From Epithemia pelagica (Eukaryota; Bacillariophyta; Bacillariophyceae; Surirellales; Surirellaceae), in contig OX337239.1 in NCBI GenBank assembly GCA_946965045.2, forward strand, positions 372,001 through 436,000: a stretch of DNA of 64,000 nt, written 5' to 3'. Positions 9,745 to 22,111 of the stretch are shown here, in pieces. A program made the position numbers and the translations under genes. The number at the start of each line of letters is the position of its first letter. Positions within the stretch are counted from its first letter, which is position 1. The notes below the pieces were generated by a model that was not told where the DNA came from, did no database searches, and saw nothing but the letters and a program-made list of their open reading frames with translations.

Positions 9745-12700
9745 CAATTCAACCAAATAATTATGTAAAATTATTTTCATTTTAATAAAATGAAATAAAA
9801 TGATAATCAAAATTAATTATTAATTATTAAAATCATTGATTTTTTATACTATTTTTAGAAATAAAAAACAGACAACCAAAACAGATAAATAAAATCATAG
9901 GTTACTACCTATGATTTATGATTTTTTGTGATTTTGATACCAATTTAAGCCTTATTATATACCGAATTTTGAACCACAAATTTTCAATTTTTTGGCAAAA
10001 TTTTTAAATTTGTGGTTCAAAATTATTTATTAAAATTATATCTTTTCAACCAAATGACCAACTAATTATGCAAAATTGATTTTATTTTAATAAAATGAAA
10101 TAAAATGATAATCAAAATTAATTATTAATTATTAAAATCATTGATTTTTTATACTATTTTTAAAAATAAAAAACGGATAACCAAAACAGATAAATAAAAT
10201 CATAGGTTACTACCTATGATTTATGATTTTTTGTGATTTTGATACTAATTTAAGCCTTATTATATACCGAATTTTGAACCACAAATTTTCAATTTTTAAA
10301 TAAAATTTTCAAATTTGTGGTTCAAAATTATTTATTAAAATTATATCTTTTCAACCAAATGACCAACTAATTATGCAAAATTGATTTTATTTTAATAAAA
10401 TGAAATAAAATAAAATAAAATGATAATCAAAATCAATTATTAATTATTAAAATCATTGATTTTTTATACTATTTTTAAAAATAAAAAACAGACAACCAAA
10501 ACAGATAAATAAAATCATAGGTTACTACCTATGATTTGTGATTTTTTGTGATTTTGATACCAATTTAAGCCTTATTATATACCGAATTTTGAACCACAAA
10601 TTTTCAGTTTTTTGGCAAAATTTTTAAATTTGTGGTTCAAAATTATTTATTAAAATTATATCTTTTCAACCAAATGACCAACTAATTATGCAAAATTGAT
10701 TTTATTTTAATAAAATGAAATAAAATGATAATCAAAATTAATTATTAATTATTAAAATCATTGATTTTTTATACTATTTTTAAAAATAAAAAACGGATAA
10801 CCAAAACAGATAAATAAAATCATAGGTTACTACCTACGATTTATGATTTTTTGTGATTTTGATACTAATTTAAGCCTTATTATATACCGAATTTTGAACC
10901 ACAAATTTTCAATTTTTAAATAAAATTTTCAAATTTGTGGTTCAAAATTATTTATTAAAATTATACCTTTTCAACCAAATGACCAACTAATTATGCAAAA
11001 TTGATTTTATTTTAATAAAATGAAATAAAATGATAATCAAAATCAATTATTAATTATTAAAATCATTGATTTTTTATACTATTTTTAAAAATAAAAAACA
11101 GACAACCAAAACAGATAACTAAAATCATAGGTTACTACCTATGATTTATGATTTTTTGTGATTTTGATACTAATTTAAGCCTTATTATATACCGAATTTT
11201 GAACCACAAATTTTCAATTTTTAAATAAAATTTTCAAATTTGTGGTTCAAAATTATTTATTAAAATTATATCTTTTCAACCAAATGACCAACTAATTATG
11301 CAAAATTGATTTTATTTTAATAAAATGAAATAAAATGAAATAAAATGATAATCAAAATCAATTATTAATTATTAAAATCATTGATTTTTTATACTATTTT
11401 TAAAAATAAAAAACAGACAACCAAAACAGATAAATAAAATCATAGGTTACTACCTATGATTTGTGATTTTTTGTGATTTTGATACCAATTTAAGCCTTAT
11501 TATATACCGAATTTTGAACCACAAATTTTCAATTTTTTGGCAAAATTTTTAAATTTGTGGTTCAAAATTATTTATTAAAATTATATCTTTTCAACCAAAT
11601 GACCAACTAATTATGCAAAATTGATTTTATTTTAATAAAATGAAATAAAATGATAATCAAAATTAATTATTAATTATTAAAATCATTGATTTTTTATACT
11701 ATTTTTAAAAATAAAAAACGGATAACCAAAACAGATAAATAAAATCATAGGTTACTACCTACGATTTATGATTTTTTGTGATTTTGATACTAATTTAAGC
11801 CTTATTATATACCGAATTTTGAACCACAAATTTTCAATTTTTAAATAAAATTTTCAAATTTGTGGTTCAAAATTATTTATTAAAATTATACCTTTTCAAC
11901 CAAATGACCAACTAATTATGCAAAATTAATTTTATTTTAATAAAATGAAATAAAATGAAATAAAATGATAATCAAAATCAATTATTAATTATTAAAATCA
12001 TTGATTTTTTATACTATTTTTAAAAATAAAAAACAGACAACCAAAACAGATAAATAAAATCATAGGTTACTACCTATGATTTGTGATTTTTTGTGATTTT
12101 GATACCAATTTAAGCCTTATTATATACCGAATTTTGAACCACAAATTTTCAATTTTTTGGCAAAATTTTTAAATTTGTGGTTCAAAATTATTTATTAAAA
12201 TTATATCTTTTCAACCAAATGACCAACTAATTATGCAAAATTGATTTTATTTTAATAAAATGAAATAAAATGATAATCAAAATTAATTATTAATTATTAA
12301 AATCATTGATTTTTTATACTATTTTTAAAAATAAAAAACGGATAACCAAAACAGATAAATAAAATCATAGGTTACTACCTACGATTTATGATTTTTTGTG
12401 ATTTTGATACTAATTTAAGCCTTATTATATACCGAATTTTGAACCACAAATCTTCAATTTTTAAATAAAATTTTCAAATTTGTGGTTCAAAATTATTTAT
12501 TAAAATTATACCTTTTCAACCAAATGACCAACTAATTATGCAAAATTGATTTTATTTTAATAAAATGAAATAAAATGAAATAAAATGATAATCAAAATCA
12601 ATTATTAATTATTAAAATCATTGATTTTTTATACTATTTTTAAAAATAAAAAACAGACAACCAAAACAGATAAATAAAATCATAGGTTACTACCTATGAT

Positions 12701-15700
12701 TTGTGATTTTTTGTGATTTTGATACCAATTTAAGCCTTATTATATACCGAATTTTGAACCACAAATTTTCAATTTTTTGGCAAAATTTTTAAATTTGTGG
12801 TTCAAAATTATTTATTAAAATTATATCTTTTCAACCAAATGACCAACTAATTATGCAAAATTGATTTTATTTTAATAAAATGAAATAAAATGATAATCAA
12901 AATTAATTATTAATTATTAAAATCATTGATTTTTTATACTATTTTTAAAAATAAAAAACGGATAACCAAAACAGATAAATAAAATCATAGGTTACTACCT
13001 ACGATTTATGATTTTTTGTGATTTTGATACTAATTTAAGCCTTATTATATACCGAATTTTGAACCACAAATTTTCAATTTTTAAATAAAATTTTCAAATT
13101 TGTGGTTCAAAATTATTTATTAAAATTATACCTTTTCAACCAAATGACCAACTAATTATGCAAAATTGATTTTATTTTAATAAAATGAAATAAAATGATA
13201 ATCAAAATCAATTATTAATTATTAAAATCATTGATTTTTTATACTATTTTTAAAAATAAAAAACAGACAACCAAAACAGATAACTAAAATCATAGGTTAC
13301 TACCTATGATTTGTGATTTTTTGTGATTTTGATACTAATTTAAGCCTTATTATATACCGAATTTTGAACCACAAATTTTCAATTTTTAAATAAAATTTTC
13401 AAATTTGTGGTTCAAAATTATTTATTAAAATTATATCTTTTCAACCAAATGACCAACTAATTATGCAAAATTGATTTTATTTTAATAAAATGAAATAAAA
13501 TGATAATCAAAATTAATTATTAATTATTAAAATCATTGATTTTTTATACTATTTTTAAAAATAAAAAACGGATAACCAAAACAGATAAATAAAATCATAG
13601 GTTACTACCTATGATTTATGATTTTTTGTGATTTTGATACTAATTTAAGCCTTATTATATACCGAATTTTGAACCACAAATTTTCAATTTTTAAATAAAA
13701 TTTTCAAATTTGTGGTTCAAAATTATTTATTAAAATTATATCTTTTCAACCAAATGACCAACTAATTATGCAAAATTGATTTTATTTTAATAAAATGAAA
13801 TAAAATGATAATCAAAATTAATTATTAATTATTAAAATCATTGATTTTTTATACTATTTTTAAAAATAAAAAACAGACAACCAAAACAGATAAATAAAAT
13901 CATAGGTTACTACCTATGATTTGTGATTTTCTGTGATTTTGATACCAATTTAAGCCTTATTATATACCGAATTTTGAACCACAAATTTTCAATTTTTTGG
14001 CAAAATTTTTAAATTTGTGGTTCAAAATTATTTATTAAAATTATATCTTTTCAACCAAATGACCAACTAATTATGCAAAATTGATTTTATTTTAATAAAA
14101 TGAAATAAAATGATAATCAAAATTAATTATTAATTATTAAAATCATTGATTTTTTATACTATTTTTAAAAATAAAAAACGGATAACCAAAACAGATAAAT
14201 AAAATCATAGGTTACTACCTATGATTTATGATTTTTTGTGATTTTGATACTAATTTAAGCCTTATTATATACCGAATTTTGAACCACAAATTTTCAATTT
14301 TTAAATAAAATTTTCAAATTTGTGGTTCAAAATTATTTATTAAAATTATATCTTTTCAACCAAATGACCAACTAATTATGCAAAATTGATTTTATTTTAA
14401 TAAAATGAAATAAAATGAAATAAAATGATAATCAAAATCAATTATTAATTATTAAAATCATTGATTTTTTATACTATTTTTAAAAATAAAAAACAGACAA
14501 CCAAAACAGATAAATAAAATCATAGGTTACTACCTATGATTTGTGATTTTTTGTGATTTTGATACCAATTTAAGCCTTATTATATACCGAATTTTGAACC
14601 ACAAATTTTCAATTTTTTGGCAAAATTTTTAAATTTGTGGTTCAAAATTATTTATTAAAATTATATCTTTTCAACCAAATGACCAACTAATTATGCAAAA
14701 TTGATTTTATTTTAATAAAATGAAATAAAATGATAATCAAAATTAATTATTAATTATTAAAATCATTGATTTTTTATACTATTTTTAAAAATAAAAAACG
14801 GATAACCAAAACAGATAAATAAAATCATAGGTTACTACCTACGATTTATGATTTTTTGTGATTTTGATACTAATTTAAGCCTTATTATATACCGAATTTT
14901 GAACCACAAATTTTCAATTTTTAAATAAAATTTTCAAATTTGTGGTTCAAAATTATTTATTAAAATTATACCTTTTCAACCAAATGACCAACTAATTATG
15001 CAAAATTGATTTTATTTTAATAAAATGAAATAAAATGAAATAAAATGATAATCAAAATCAATTATTAATTATTAAAATCATTGATTTTTTATACTATTTC
15101 TAAAAATAAAAAACAGACAACCAAAACAGATAAATAAAATCATAGGTTACTACCTATGATTTGTGATTTTTTGTGATTTTGATACCAATTTAAGCCTTAT
15201 TATATACCGAATTTTGAACCACAAATTTTCAATTTTTTGGCAAAATTTTTAAATTTGTGGTTCAAAATTATTTATTAAAATTATATCTTTTCAACCAAAT
15301 GACCAACTAATTATGCAAAATTGATTTTATTTTAATAAAATGAAATAAAATGATAATCAAAATTAATTATTAATTATTAAAATCATTGATTTTTTATACT
15401 ATTTTTAAAAATAAAAAACGGATAACCAAAACAGATAAATAAAATCATAGGTTACTACCTACGATTTATGATTTTTTGTGATTTTGATACTAATTTAAGC
15501 CTTATTATATACCGAATTTTGAACCACAAATCTTCAATTTTTAAATAAAATTTTCAAATTTGTGGTTCAAAATTATTTATTAAAATTATACCTTTTCAAC
15601 CAAATGACCAACTAATTATGCAAAATTGATTTTATTTTAATAAAATGAAATAAAATGAAATAAAATGATAATCAAAATCAATTATTAATTATTAAAATCA

Positions 15701-16556
15701 TTGATTTTTTATACTATTTTTAAAAATAAAAAACAGACAACCAAAACAGATAAATAAAATCATAGGTTACTACCTATGATTTGTGATTTTTTGTGATTTT
15801 GATACCAATTTAAGCCTTATTATATACCGAATTTTGAACCACAAATTTTCAATTTTTTGGCAAAATTTTTAAATTTGTGGTTCAAAATTATTTATTAAAA
15901 TTATATCTTTTCAACCAAATGACCAACTAATTATGCAAAATTGATTTTATTTTAATAAAATGAAATAAAATGATAATCAAAATTAATTATTAATTATTAA
16001 AATCATTGATTTTTTATACTATTTTTAAAAATAAAAATCGGATAACCAAAACAGATAAATAAAATCATAGGTTACTACCTACGATTTATGATTTTTTGTG
16101 ATTTTGATACTAATTTAAGCCTTATTATATACCGAATTTTGAACCACAAATTTTCAATTTTTAAATAAAATTTTCAAATTTGTGGTTCAAAATTATTTAT
16201 TAAAATTATACCTTTTCAACCAAATGACCAACTAATTATGCAAAATTGATTTTATTTTAATAAAATGAAATAAAATGATAATCAAAATCAATTATTAATT
16301 ATTAAAATCATTGATTTTTTATACTATTTTTAAAAATAAAAAACAGACAACCAAAACAGATAACTAAAATCATAGGTTACTACCTATGATTTGTGATTTT
16401 TTGTGACTTTGATACCAATTTAAGCCTTATTATATACCGAATTTTGAACTACAAATTTTCAATTTTTAAATAAAATTTTCAAATTTGTGGTTCAAAATTA
16501 TTTATTAAAATTATATCTTTTCAACCAAATGACCAAAAAATTATGCAAAATTGATT
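9745..16556. repeat. Mitochondrial tandem array 1 (305/315-bp unit, about 22 copies)
   Basis: A conserved block around CATAGGTTACTACC recurs at 9,896, 10,201, 10,516, 10,821, 11,126, 11,441, 11,746, 12,061 and so on to 16,371. Spacing is 305 or 315; the 10-base difference comes from one extra GAAATAAAAT. Each unit holds an 11-bp hairpin (AAATCATAGGT/ACCTATGATTT), a 19-bp perfect hairpin (AATTTTGAACCACAAATTT and complement), and AT-rich weaker stems. Two unit types tend to alternate: type A has TTTTTTGGCAAAAT and CAGACAACC; type B has TTTTTAAATAAAAT and CGGATAACC. Neither strand has a long reading frame. It lies just beyond the 3' end of rnl. Confidence 0.97.
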
Positions 16557-16599
16557 TATTATATTGTTAGTTTTTTAAAGCATTTTAATTTATTAAACT

Positions 16600-19390
16600 T
16601 TAAACCTATTAAAATAATAGTTTATTATTTATACTAAAAAATTATAATTAAAGGAAAATTTCCCACATATTTTTATGGTTATTTTTTATAAGTTTAACTA
16701 ATCAGCGATTACATTTGGTAATATAGCTGAATCATCATTTACTTATTGAATTTGGTCCTTTCGTACTAAAATTTAAGCCTCTTAATTTTTTTATCAATTG
16801 TGAAAGATAAGGACCAAACTGTCTTACGACGTTTTGAACTCAGATCATGTACCCCTTTAATTGACGAACAGTCAAACCCTTGGAAACAAATGCATTTCCA
16901 GGATGGGATAATCCAACATCGAGGTATTAAGCAATTTTGTTGATAAGGAGCTCGCAAAAATTATTAACCTGTTATCCCCAGAGTACCTTTTATTCGTTAA
17001 GCAATCAGCATACCATTTTGAATGATTGGATCATTATAATCGATTAATTAAAATCCCTGTTTAATTGGTTAATTTTACAGTCAATTAATTTATATTAACT
17101 ATTATATTTTTGTGTGAAATTAATTTTATACACCCCCGTTACATTTTAGGAGGCCACCGCCCCAGTCAAACTACCAATTAAATAAATATTTTTTATATAA
17201 TTTGTTAAAAATTAGTTAAAATAAAATTTCATAAGTGGTATTCCATACTAGTTAAAAATATTTTATTGTACAATAATAAAAATTTAATACCAATTATAAT
17301 TATTAGTGCTTATTAATGTTGATAAAATAAGCATCAATAAATTAACAAATTAATAATAACAAAACCACCTATCCTTTATACAAAATTTTTATTAACAGTA
17401 TTTAATTATAGTAAAGGTTCATGGGGTCTTTCCGTCTTTTCATAATTGTTTTGTATTTGCACAAAAATTATAAGTTCATTATATTTATATTAAAGACAGT
17501 TAAACAGTCGTTATGCCATTCATGCAGGACACCAATAAAATGCCAAGGAATTTCGCTACCTTTGAACTGTCAAAATTACAGCTGCCGTTTACGATAGTTT
17601 GAAATATTAACAAAATAATGTTAGTACTCTTTGATCTGATTCGCACTGGGCAGGCATCAGTCCTTATACTAGTTTTTACAAATTCGCAAGGACCTAAGTT
17701 TTTGTTAAACAGGCGCTGTTTTTGTTTTTATAAATTATAATAAATACTTTAATTTATTTATTATTTATTGACCTTTTAACCAAAGTTATAAGGCTTTTTT
17801 GCCGAGTTCCTTTAATATAATTTTTATAAACATTTTTATATACTAAATAAATTCACCAGTGTCGGTCATGTACGGTTATAAAGCAAAGCTTTATAAAATT
17901 AATTTTTTCCTGAATATTTTTATTAATATTTTATTATAAACCAGTAAATATATTATTAGTTTAAATATTGTCATTAATTTAATAATAATGAATTTAACTA
18001 ATATTTACCCATTAAAAATAAAACTGTCGTTATTTTTTTAGGGTCCGATTTACAACCAAAAATTAATTTTTTGGAACCTGTGAACTAATAAATGATAATG
18101 ATTTTTATTTATTATTTAAAATTACTAATATTAATATTATCAATCCTGATAAAAATTTATATTACTATAAAAAAAATTCCAACTATTACTTAACAGGACG
18201 TTTTGCTACCATTTAATATTATTTATAATTAAGTAATATATTAAATTTAAAGTTTCGGTATTAAATAATTTAAATTTTATTAATTATAAATATTCAAAAT
18301 TTAATTTAGTGAACATTTACGTACTCTTTAAATGATCGCTGGTTCCAAGCATACATACAAAATTTTTTAATTTTTGATTATTTTTTAATAAATTACTTTT
18401 GAAAACCTTAACTATTAATATGGGCTGTTTCCCTTTAAACAAATTTGAACCTTAGCATTCAATGTTTGACTATTAAAAAATTTTGGTTAAAATTCACAGT
18501 TTAAATAAACTTCGTAAAATATTAATTTCCGTTGTTTATTAATAGCGTTACCTTTAACATAATTTTTTTAATGCTATACTAAAATATATTTCGCAAAAAA
18601 CCAGCTATTTCCGAGTTTGATTAGCATTTCACCACTAACCATAAATCATCCCAACATTTTGCCACATGTACGGGTTCGACCTTCCAATAATTTAAAAATT
18701 AATTTTTAGTCTGTTTATGGTTAAATCACTCGGTTTCGGGTAATTATTTTAAAAACTTAAATATGCTTTGCTTTTTAAAACTTAATTTTTTTTAGCTTTT
18801 GTATATAATATTTAATTCAAGCTTGCTTTTAAAATAAACTTATTAATCCATTATTCAAAAGGTACTTTATTGTTTTTAAAATTAAACTATAAAAATTTAT
18901 TTACATCAAATTTTAATTGTTACAATTTCGAAAAAGCTATTCACCAAATTTCCTTTACAGTACTAAATATGCTATATAATATTAAAACTTTAAATTGTAA
19001 GGTTAGTTCCTTATTTTAACAATACAATAAATTATTGTTATGTTTTTAATTTAATTTTTATATTTTTACAGGGCTATCCTTTTTTAGCTTAAAATTAAAA
19101 TAAATAAAAGTAAATTAGTATTTTGTTTATTTTTGTTCACAACTAATAATAAACTCTCGCTTGATTTTAATTATTTTAGTTACTAGGATGTTTCGGTTCA
19201 CTAAATTTATTTTTATTTTATTTATAAAAAACTTAAATATAAAATAAGTTATTTTTTAATGGTCGATAATATTTAAATTTAACTTGATTATGTTTGTTAT
19301 AAATATATTTCGTTTTTATACGTCGATATTATGTTTTAATATAAAGGTTATTATTTGATGCATTTTAGAAATAATTTTATTTAATATAAA
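16600..19390 (-). rRNA. rnl: Mitochondrial large-subunit ribosomal RNA
   Basis: Conserved 23S motifs appear as reverse complements: the sarcin-ricin loop (GGTCCTTTCGTACT at 16,754), the peptidyl-transferase region (CTGTTATCCCCAGAGTACC at ~16,970), the domain V/IV core (GGAGGCCACCGCCCCAGTC at ~17,150), and the domain II motif GGTTAAATCACTCGG (reverse complement near 18,720). Length is about 2.8 kb. The ends are approximate: the 5' end abuts trnH and the 3' end lies before array 1. It is the last gene of the rRNA block in transcription order. Confidence 0.93.
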
Positions 19391-19391
19391 A

Positions 19392-19467
19392 TGATGAATT
19401 ATAGGACTTGAACCTATAAAAATAAAACCACAATTTATTATTTTAACCAATTAAATTAAATTCATCA
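19392..19467 (-). tRNA. trnH: tRNA-His (GUG)
   Basis: Full cloverleaf with acceptor GATGAAT/ATTCATC, anticodon loop TTGTGGT and T arm ATAGGTTCAAGTCCTAT. An extra 5' T precedes the acceptor. It sits between nad5 and rnl. Confidence 0.9.
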
Positions 19468-19473
19468 AGTTAT

Positions 19474-21450
19474 TTATAAAAATAGTAGTATTAATATGTT
19501 TATAAATAATAAATTAATATTAATATTAGTAATATGTACTATTTGATACAGTATAAATATAAAGCCGATTAATTTACTCCACAATAAACTATTAAAATAA
19601 TTTAATTGTATATTATTATAAACGTTACTCAACTGTAAAGCATTAAATGAAATTCCATTAGGCCCCAGTAGTTCAAAAATTCCTTTATCAATAAATTTAT
19701 AACTTATTGAATAACCAAATTTAAAAAACCATTGTCCTAATATGTCGTTGTATATTTTATCATAATACCATTTTCGATTTAAAAAATTGTATATTTTTAA
19801 ATTAGTTGGAATTAATTTTACTTGAACTAATACTTTAGTATAATTAAAATATAAGTAAAACGCTAAAAAAGCTCCTAATAAACTTAAACATGTTGGTGCT
19901 ACTTTATGTGAAATTAAAATGAATTCTGCATCAAAAATATTAAATAACTTTAAATTAATAAATATTGTATTGTTAAAAAAATTATTACCAAAACCAGTTA
20001 TCAAGTCCTTACTATAATAGCCAATAATTATACTTGGTATAATTAAAATACTTAAAACAAATTTTATATTAAAATTTGACTCAATAGCATAGCCTAAAAT
20101 ATTTTTAAAACCGTTCGGCTTTGATAAAAAAACTAAAAAAATTGCTCGAAATGAATAATACGCGGTGATAAAAGCACCAATACTACCTATTACAAAACTA
20201 TAAGTACCTAATAAATTGTATTTTGCAAAGGTACACTCTAAAATAAAATCCTTAGAGTAAAAACCTGTTAAATAAGGGAATCCTATTAATGCTAACGAGC
20301 CAATAAGCGTACTTTTATAAGTAAATGGTAATTGAATTTTAAGTCCTCCCATTTTCCGAATATCCTGTTCATCATTAATTGAATGAATAGTTGATCCAGA
20401 GCTCAAAAACAAAAGTGCTTTGAAAAATGCATGATTTGTTAAATGAAATAAACTAATGAAATAATCACTTAAGCCATTTGTAAATATCATATAACCTAAT
20501 TGACTACAAGTGGAATAGGCTATTATTTTTTTTGTATCATTTTGTGTCAAACCAACTAATGCGCTTATCGATGAAGTTAAAATGCCAACTATTACAATTA
20601 AATTTAATATTTTATTTGTATTTTCAAATAAAAATGATAAACGAATTAATAAAAAAACTCCAGCGGTTACCATAGTAGCTGCGTGAATTAAAGCTGAAAC
20701 TGGGGTTGGTCCTTCCATAGCATCCGGCAGCCAAGTATGCAGCCCTAATTGTGCTGATTTACCTACAGCACCAATAAATAATAACAAACAAATAATATTA
20801 AAAATATGTATATCAAATATTATTTGTTTATTTGTCTTAAATAAACAAATAAGTAAACTTAAAGCATCATAATTTAATGTTTTAAAAGTTATAAAAATAA
20901 ATAAAATGGCCCCTAATAATCCAAAATCACCTATCCGATTTATAAGCATGGCTTTTATAGCTGCTTTATTAGCTTGAATTCGAATAAACCAAAAATTAAT
21001 TAATAAATATGAACATAAACCAACACCTTCCCATCCAATAAACATTTGAATTAAATCATTACTTGTAATTAATAATAACATAAAAAATGTAAATAATGAT
21101 AAATATGCAATAAATTTTGATAAAAAAGGATCATGGCCCATATATTCAATCGAATAAAAATGAACTAAAAATGAAATAAATACAATAATAAAACACATTG
21201 TAATTGTTAAACTATCAAAAACAAAACACCAATAAATATTTAAAAATTCGGAATCGATCCAATAAAATAAATCAATAAATATAGGAGCCTTATATAATAT
21301 AATTTCGAAATAAATATTTACTACTAATAATAAACACGTCAGTAAACAAAAAATAGCTAATTTTGTAGAGCCTAAAAAGCCTAAATATTTGCCAAATAAA
21401 CCAACAAATAAGGAACTAATTAATGGTAATATTAATATTAATAAACACAT
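19474..21450 (-). CDS. nad5: NADH dehydrogenase subunit 5
   Basis: A 658-residue membrane subunit of respiratory complex I, part of the proton-pumping antiporter-like arm. ATG start at 21,450. The conserved core is present: FIGWEGVGLCSYLLI, NRIGDFGLLGAI, LHTWLPDAMEGPTPVSALIH with the TM helices that bear the proton path, and LIGFPYLTGFYSKD. The length is normal for the family. It lies within the rRNA block between trnS(GCU) and trnH, which is the part flanked by the two large direct repeats. Confidence 0.97.
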   Translation of the reverse strand: MCLLILILPLISSLFVGLFGKYLGFLGSTKLAIFCLLTCLLLVVNIYFEIILYKAPIFIDLFYWIDSEFLNIYWCFVFDSLTITMCFIIVFISFLVHFYSIEYMGHDPFLSKFIAYLSLFTFFMLLLITSNDLIQMFIGWEGVGLCSYLLINFWFIRIQANKAAIKAMLINRIGDFGLLGAILFIFITFKTLNYDALSLLICLFKTNKQIIFDIHIFNIICLLLFIGAVGKSAQLGLHTWLPDAMEGPTPVSALIHAATMVTAGVFLLIRLSFLFENTNKILNLIVIVGILTSSISALVGLTQNDTKKIIAYSTCSQLGYMIFTNGLSDYFISLFHLTNHAFFKALLFLSSGSTIHSINDEQDIRKMGGLKIQLPFTYKSTLIGSLALIGFPYLTGFYSKDFILECTFAKYNLLGTYSFVIGSIGAFITAYYSFRAIFLVFLSKPNGFKNILGYAIESNFNIKFVLSILIIPSIIIGYYSKDLITGFGNNFFNNTIFINLKLFNIFDAEFILISHKVAPTCLSLLGAFLAFYLYFNYTKVLVQVKLIPTNLKIYNFLNRKWYYDKIYNDILGQWFFKFGYSISYKFIDKGIFELLGPNGISFNALQLSNVYNNIQLNYFNSLLWSKLIGFIFILYQIVHITNININLLFINILILLFL

Positions 21451-21455
21451 TTAAT

Positions 21456-21547
21456 TGGAAAAAATAGGATTCGAACCTATGATATAATAATATTGTTATT
21501 ATACAAAATTTAGCAAATTTTTGTTATAACCACTCAACCATTTTTCC
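21456..21547 (-). tRNA. trnS: tRNA-Ser (GCU)
   Basis: A class II tRNA with acceptor GGAAAAA/TTTTTCC, anticodon loop TTGCTAA and a long variable arm. The last 49 bases of rpl5 overlap its 5' half. Confidence 0.88.
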
Positions 21548-21999
21548 TTATCACTAAATATTTGTTTGATTATAAATTTTAACTCACTACTATTTATTGT
21601 TTTAAATTTTAATACTATATTTAAAAGTATAGTATTTTTTTTTAAGTTGGAGTTTTCATAATAAATTAAATTTTCACTATAAATATAATTATTATTTATA
21701 AACTGTTTATTTTTATATATTACTGCATTAATAATAAATTTGTTTAAATAAGCATATAAATCAAATTTTTTAAAAACTATTTTTAAATGAAATGGTGTTC
21801 CACTTTTTAGCTTTAATATGACTTTTTTTTCATAGTTGTAAAATATATTTAGCATAAATAAATTATTTATTAAATCATTAAATGTTACTACATTTAATAT
21901 CAATACAAATTTATTGATCACTGGAATTTTTGTTATTAATAAATAATTATATTTATTTAAAAAATCGTAAGTTAATACCTTATAAAAGTGTTTTAGCAT
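21499..21999 (-). CDS. rpl5: Mitochondrial ribosomal protein L5 (uL5)
   Basis: 166 residues from the ATG at 21,999. The open frame extends further upstream but only through trnD. The central block, VILKLKSGTPFHLKI followed by FKKFDLYAYLNKFI, matches the uL5 pattern (basic, G-x-P, then an aromatic motif); the rest is divergent. uL5 binds 5S rRNA in bacterial ribosomes. The 3' end runs into trnS(GCU): the last 16 codons and the TAA are read from tRNA sequence. If the tRNA is excised from the same transcript, the mRNA loses its stop. Confidence 0.75.
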   Translation of the reverse strand: MLKHFYKVLTYDFLNKYNYLLITKIPVINKFVLILNVVTFNDLINNLFMLNIFYNYEKKVILKLKSGTPFHLKIVFKKFDLYAYLNKFIINAVIYKNKQFINNNYIYSENLIYYENSNLKKNTILLNIVLKFKTINSSELKFIIKQIFSDKEKWLSGYNKNLLNFV

Positions 22000-22012
22000 A
22001 ATATGGTAATAT

Positions 22013-22087
22013 CGAAAATAATGGGACTTGAACCCACAATCTATAACATGACAAGTTATCACTTTAACCGATTTAAGTTATATTTTC
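22013..22087 (-). tRNA. trnD: tRNA-Asp (GUC)
   Basis: Acceptor GAAAATA/TATTTTC, anticodon loop TTGTCAT, T arm TGGGTTCAAGTCCCA. It lies between rns and rpl5, 13 bases before the rpl5 ATG. Confidence 0.9.
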
Positions 22088-22111
22088 AAACAATATTGAT
22101 TAACTGATTAA

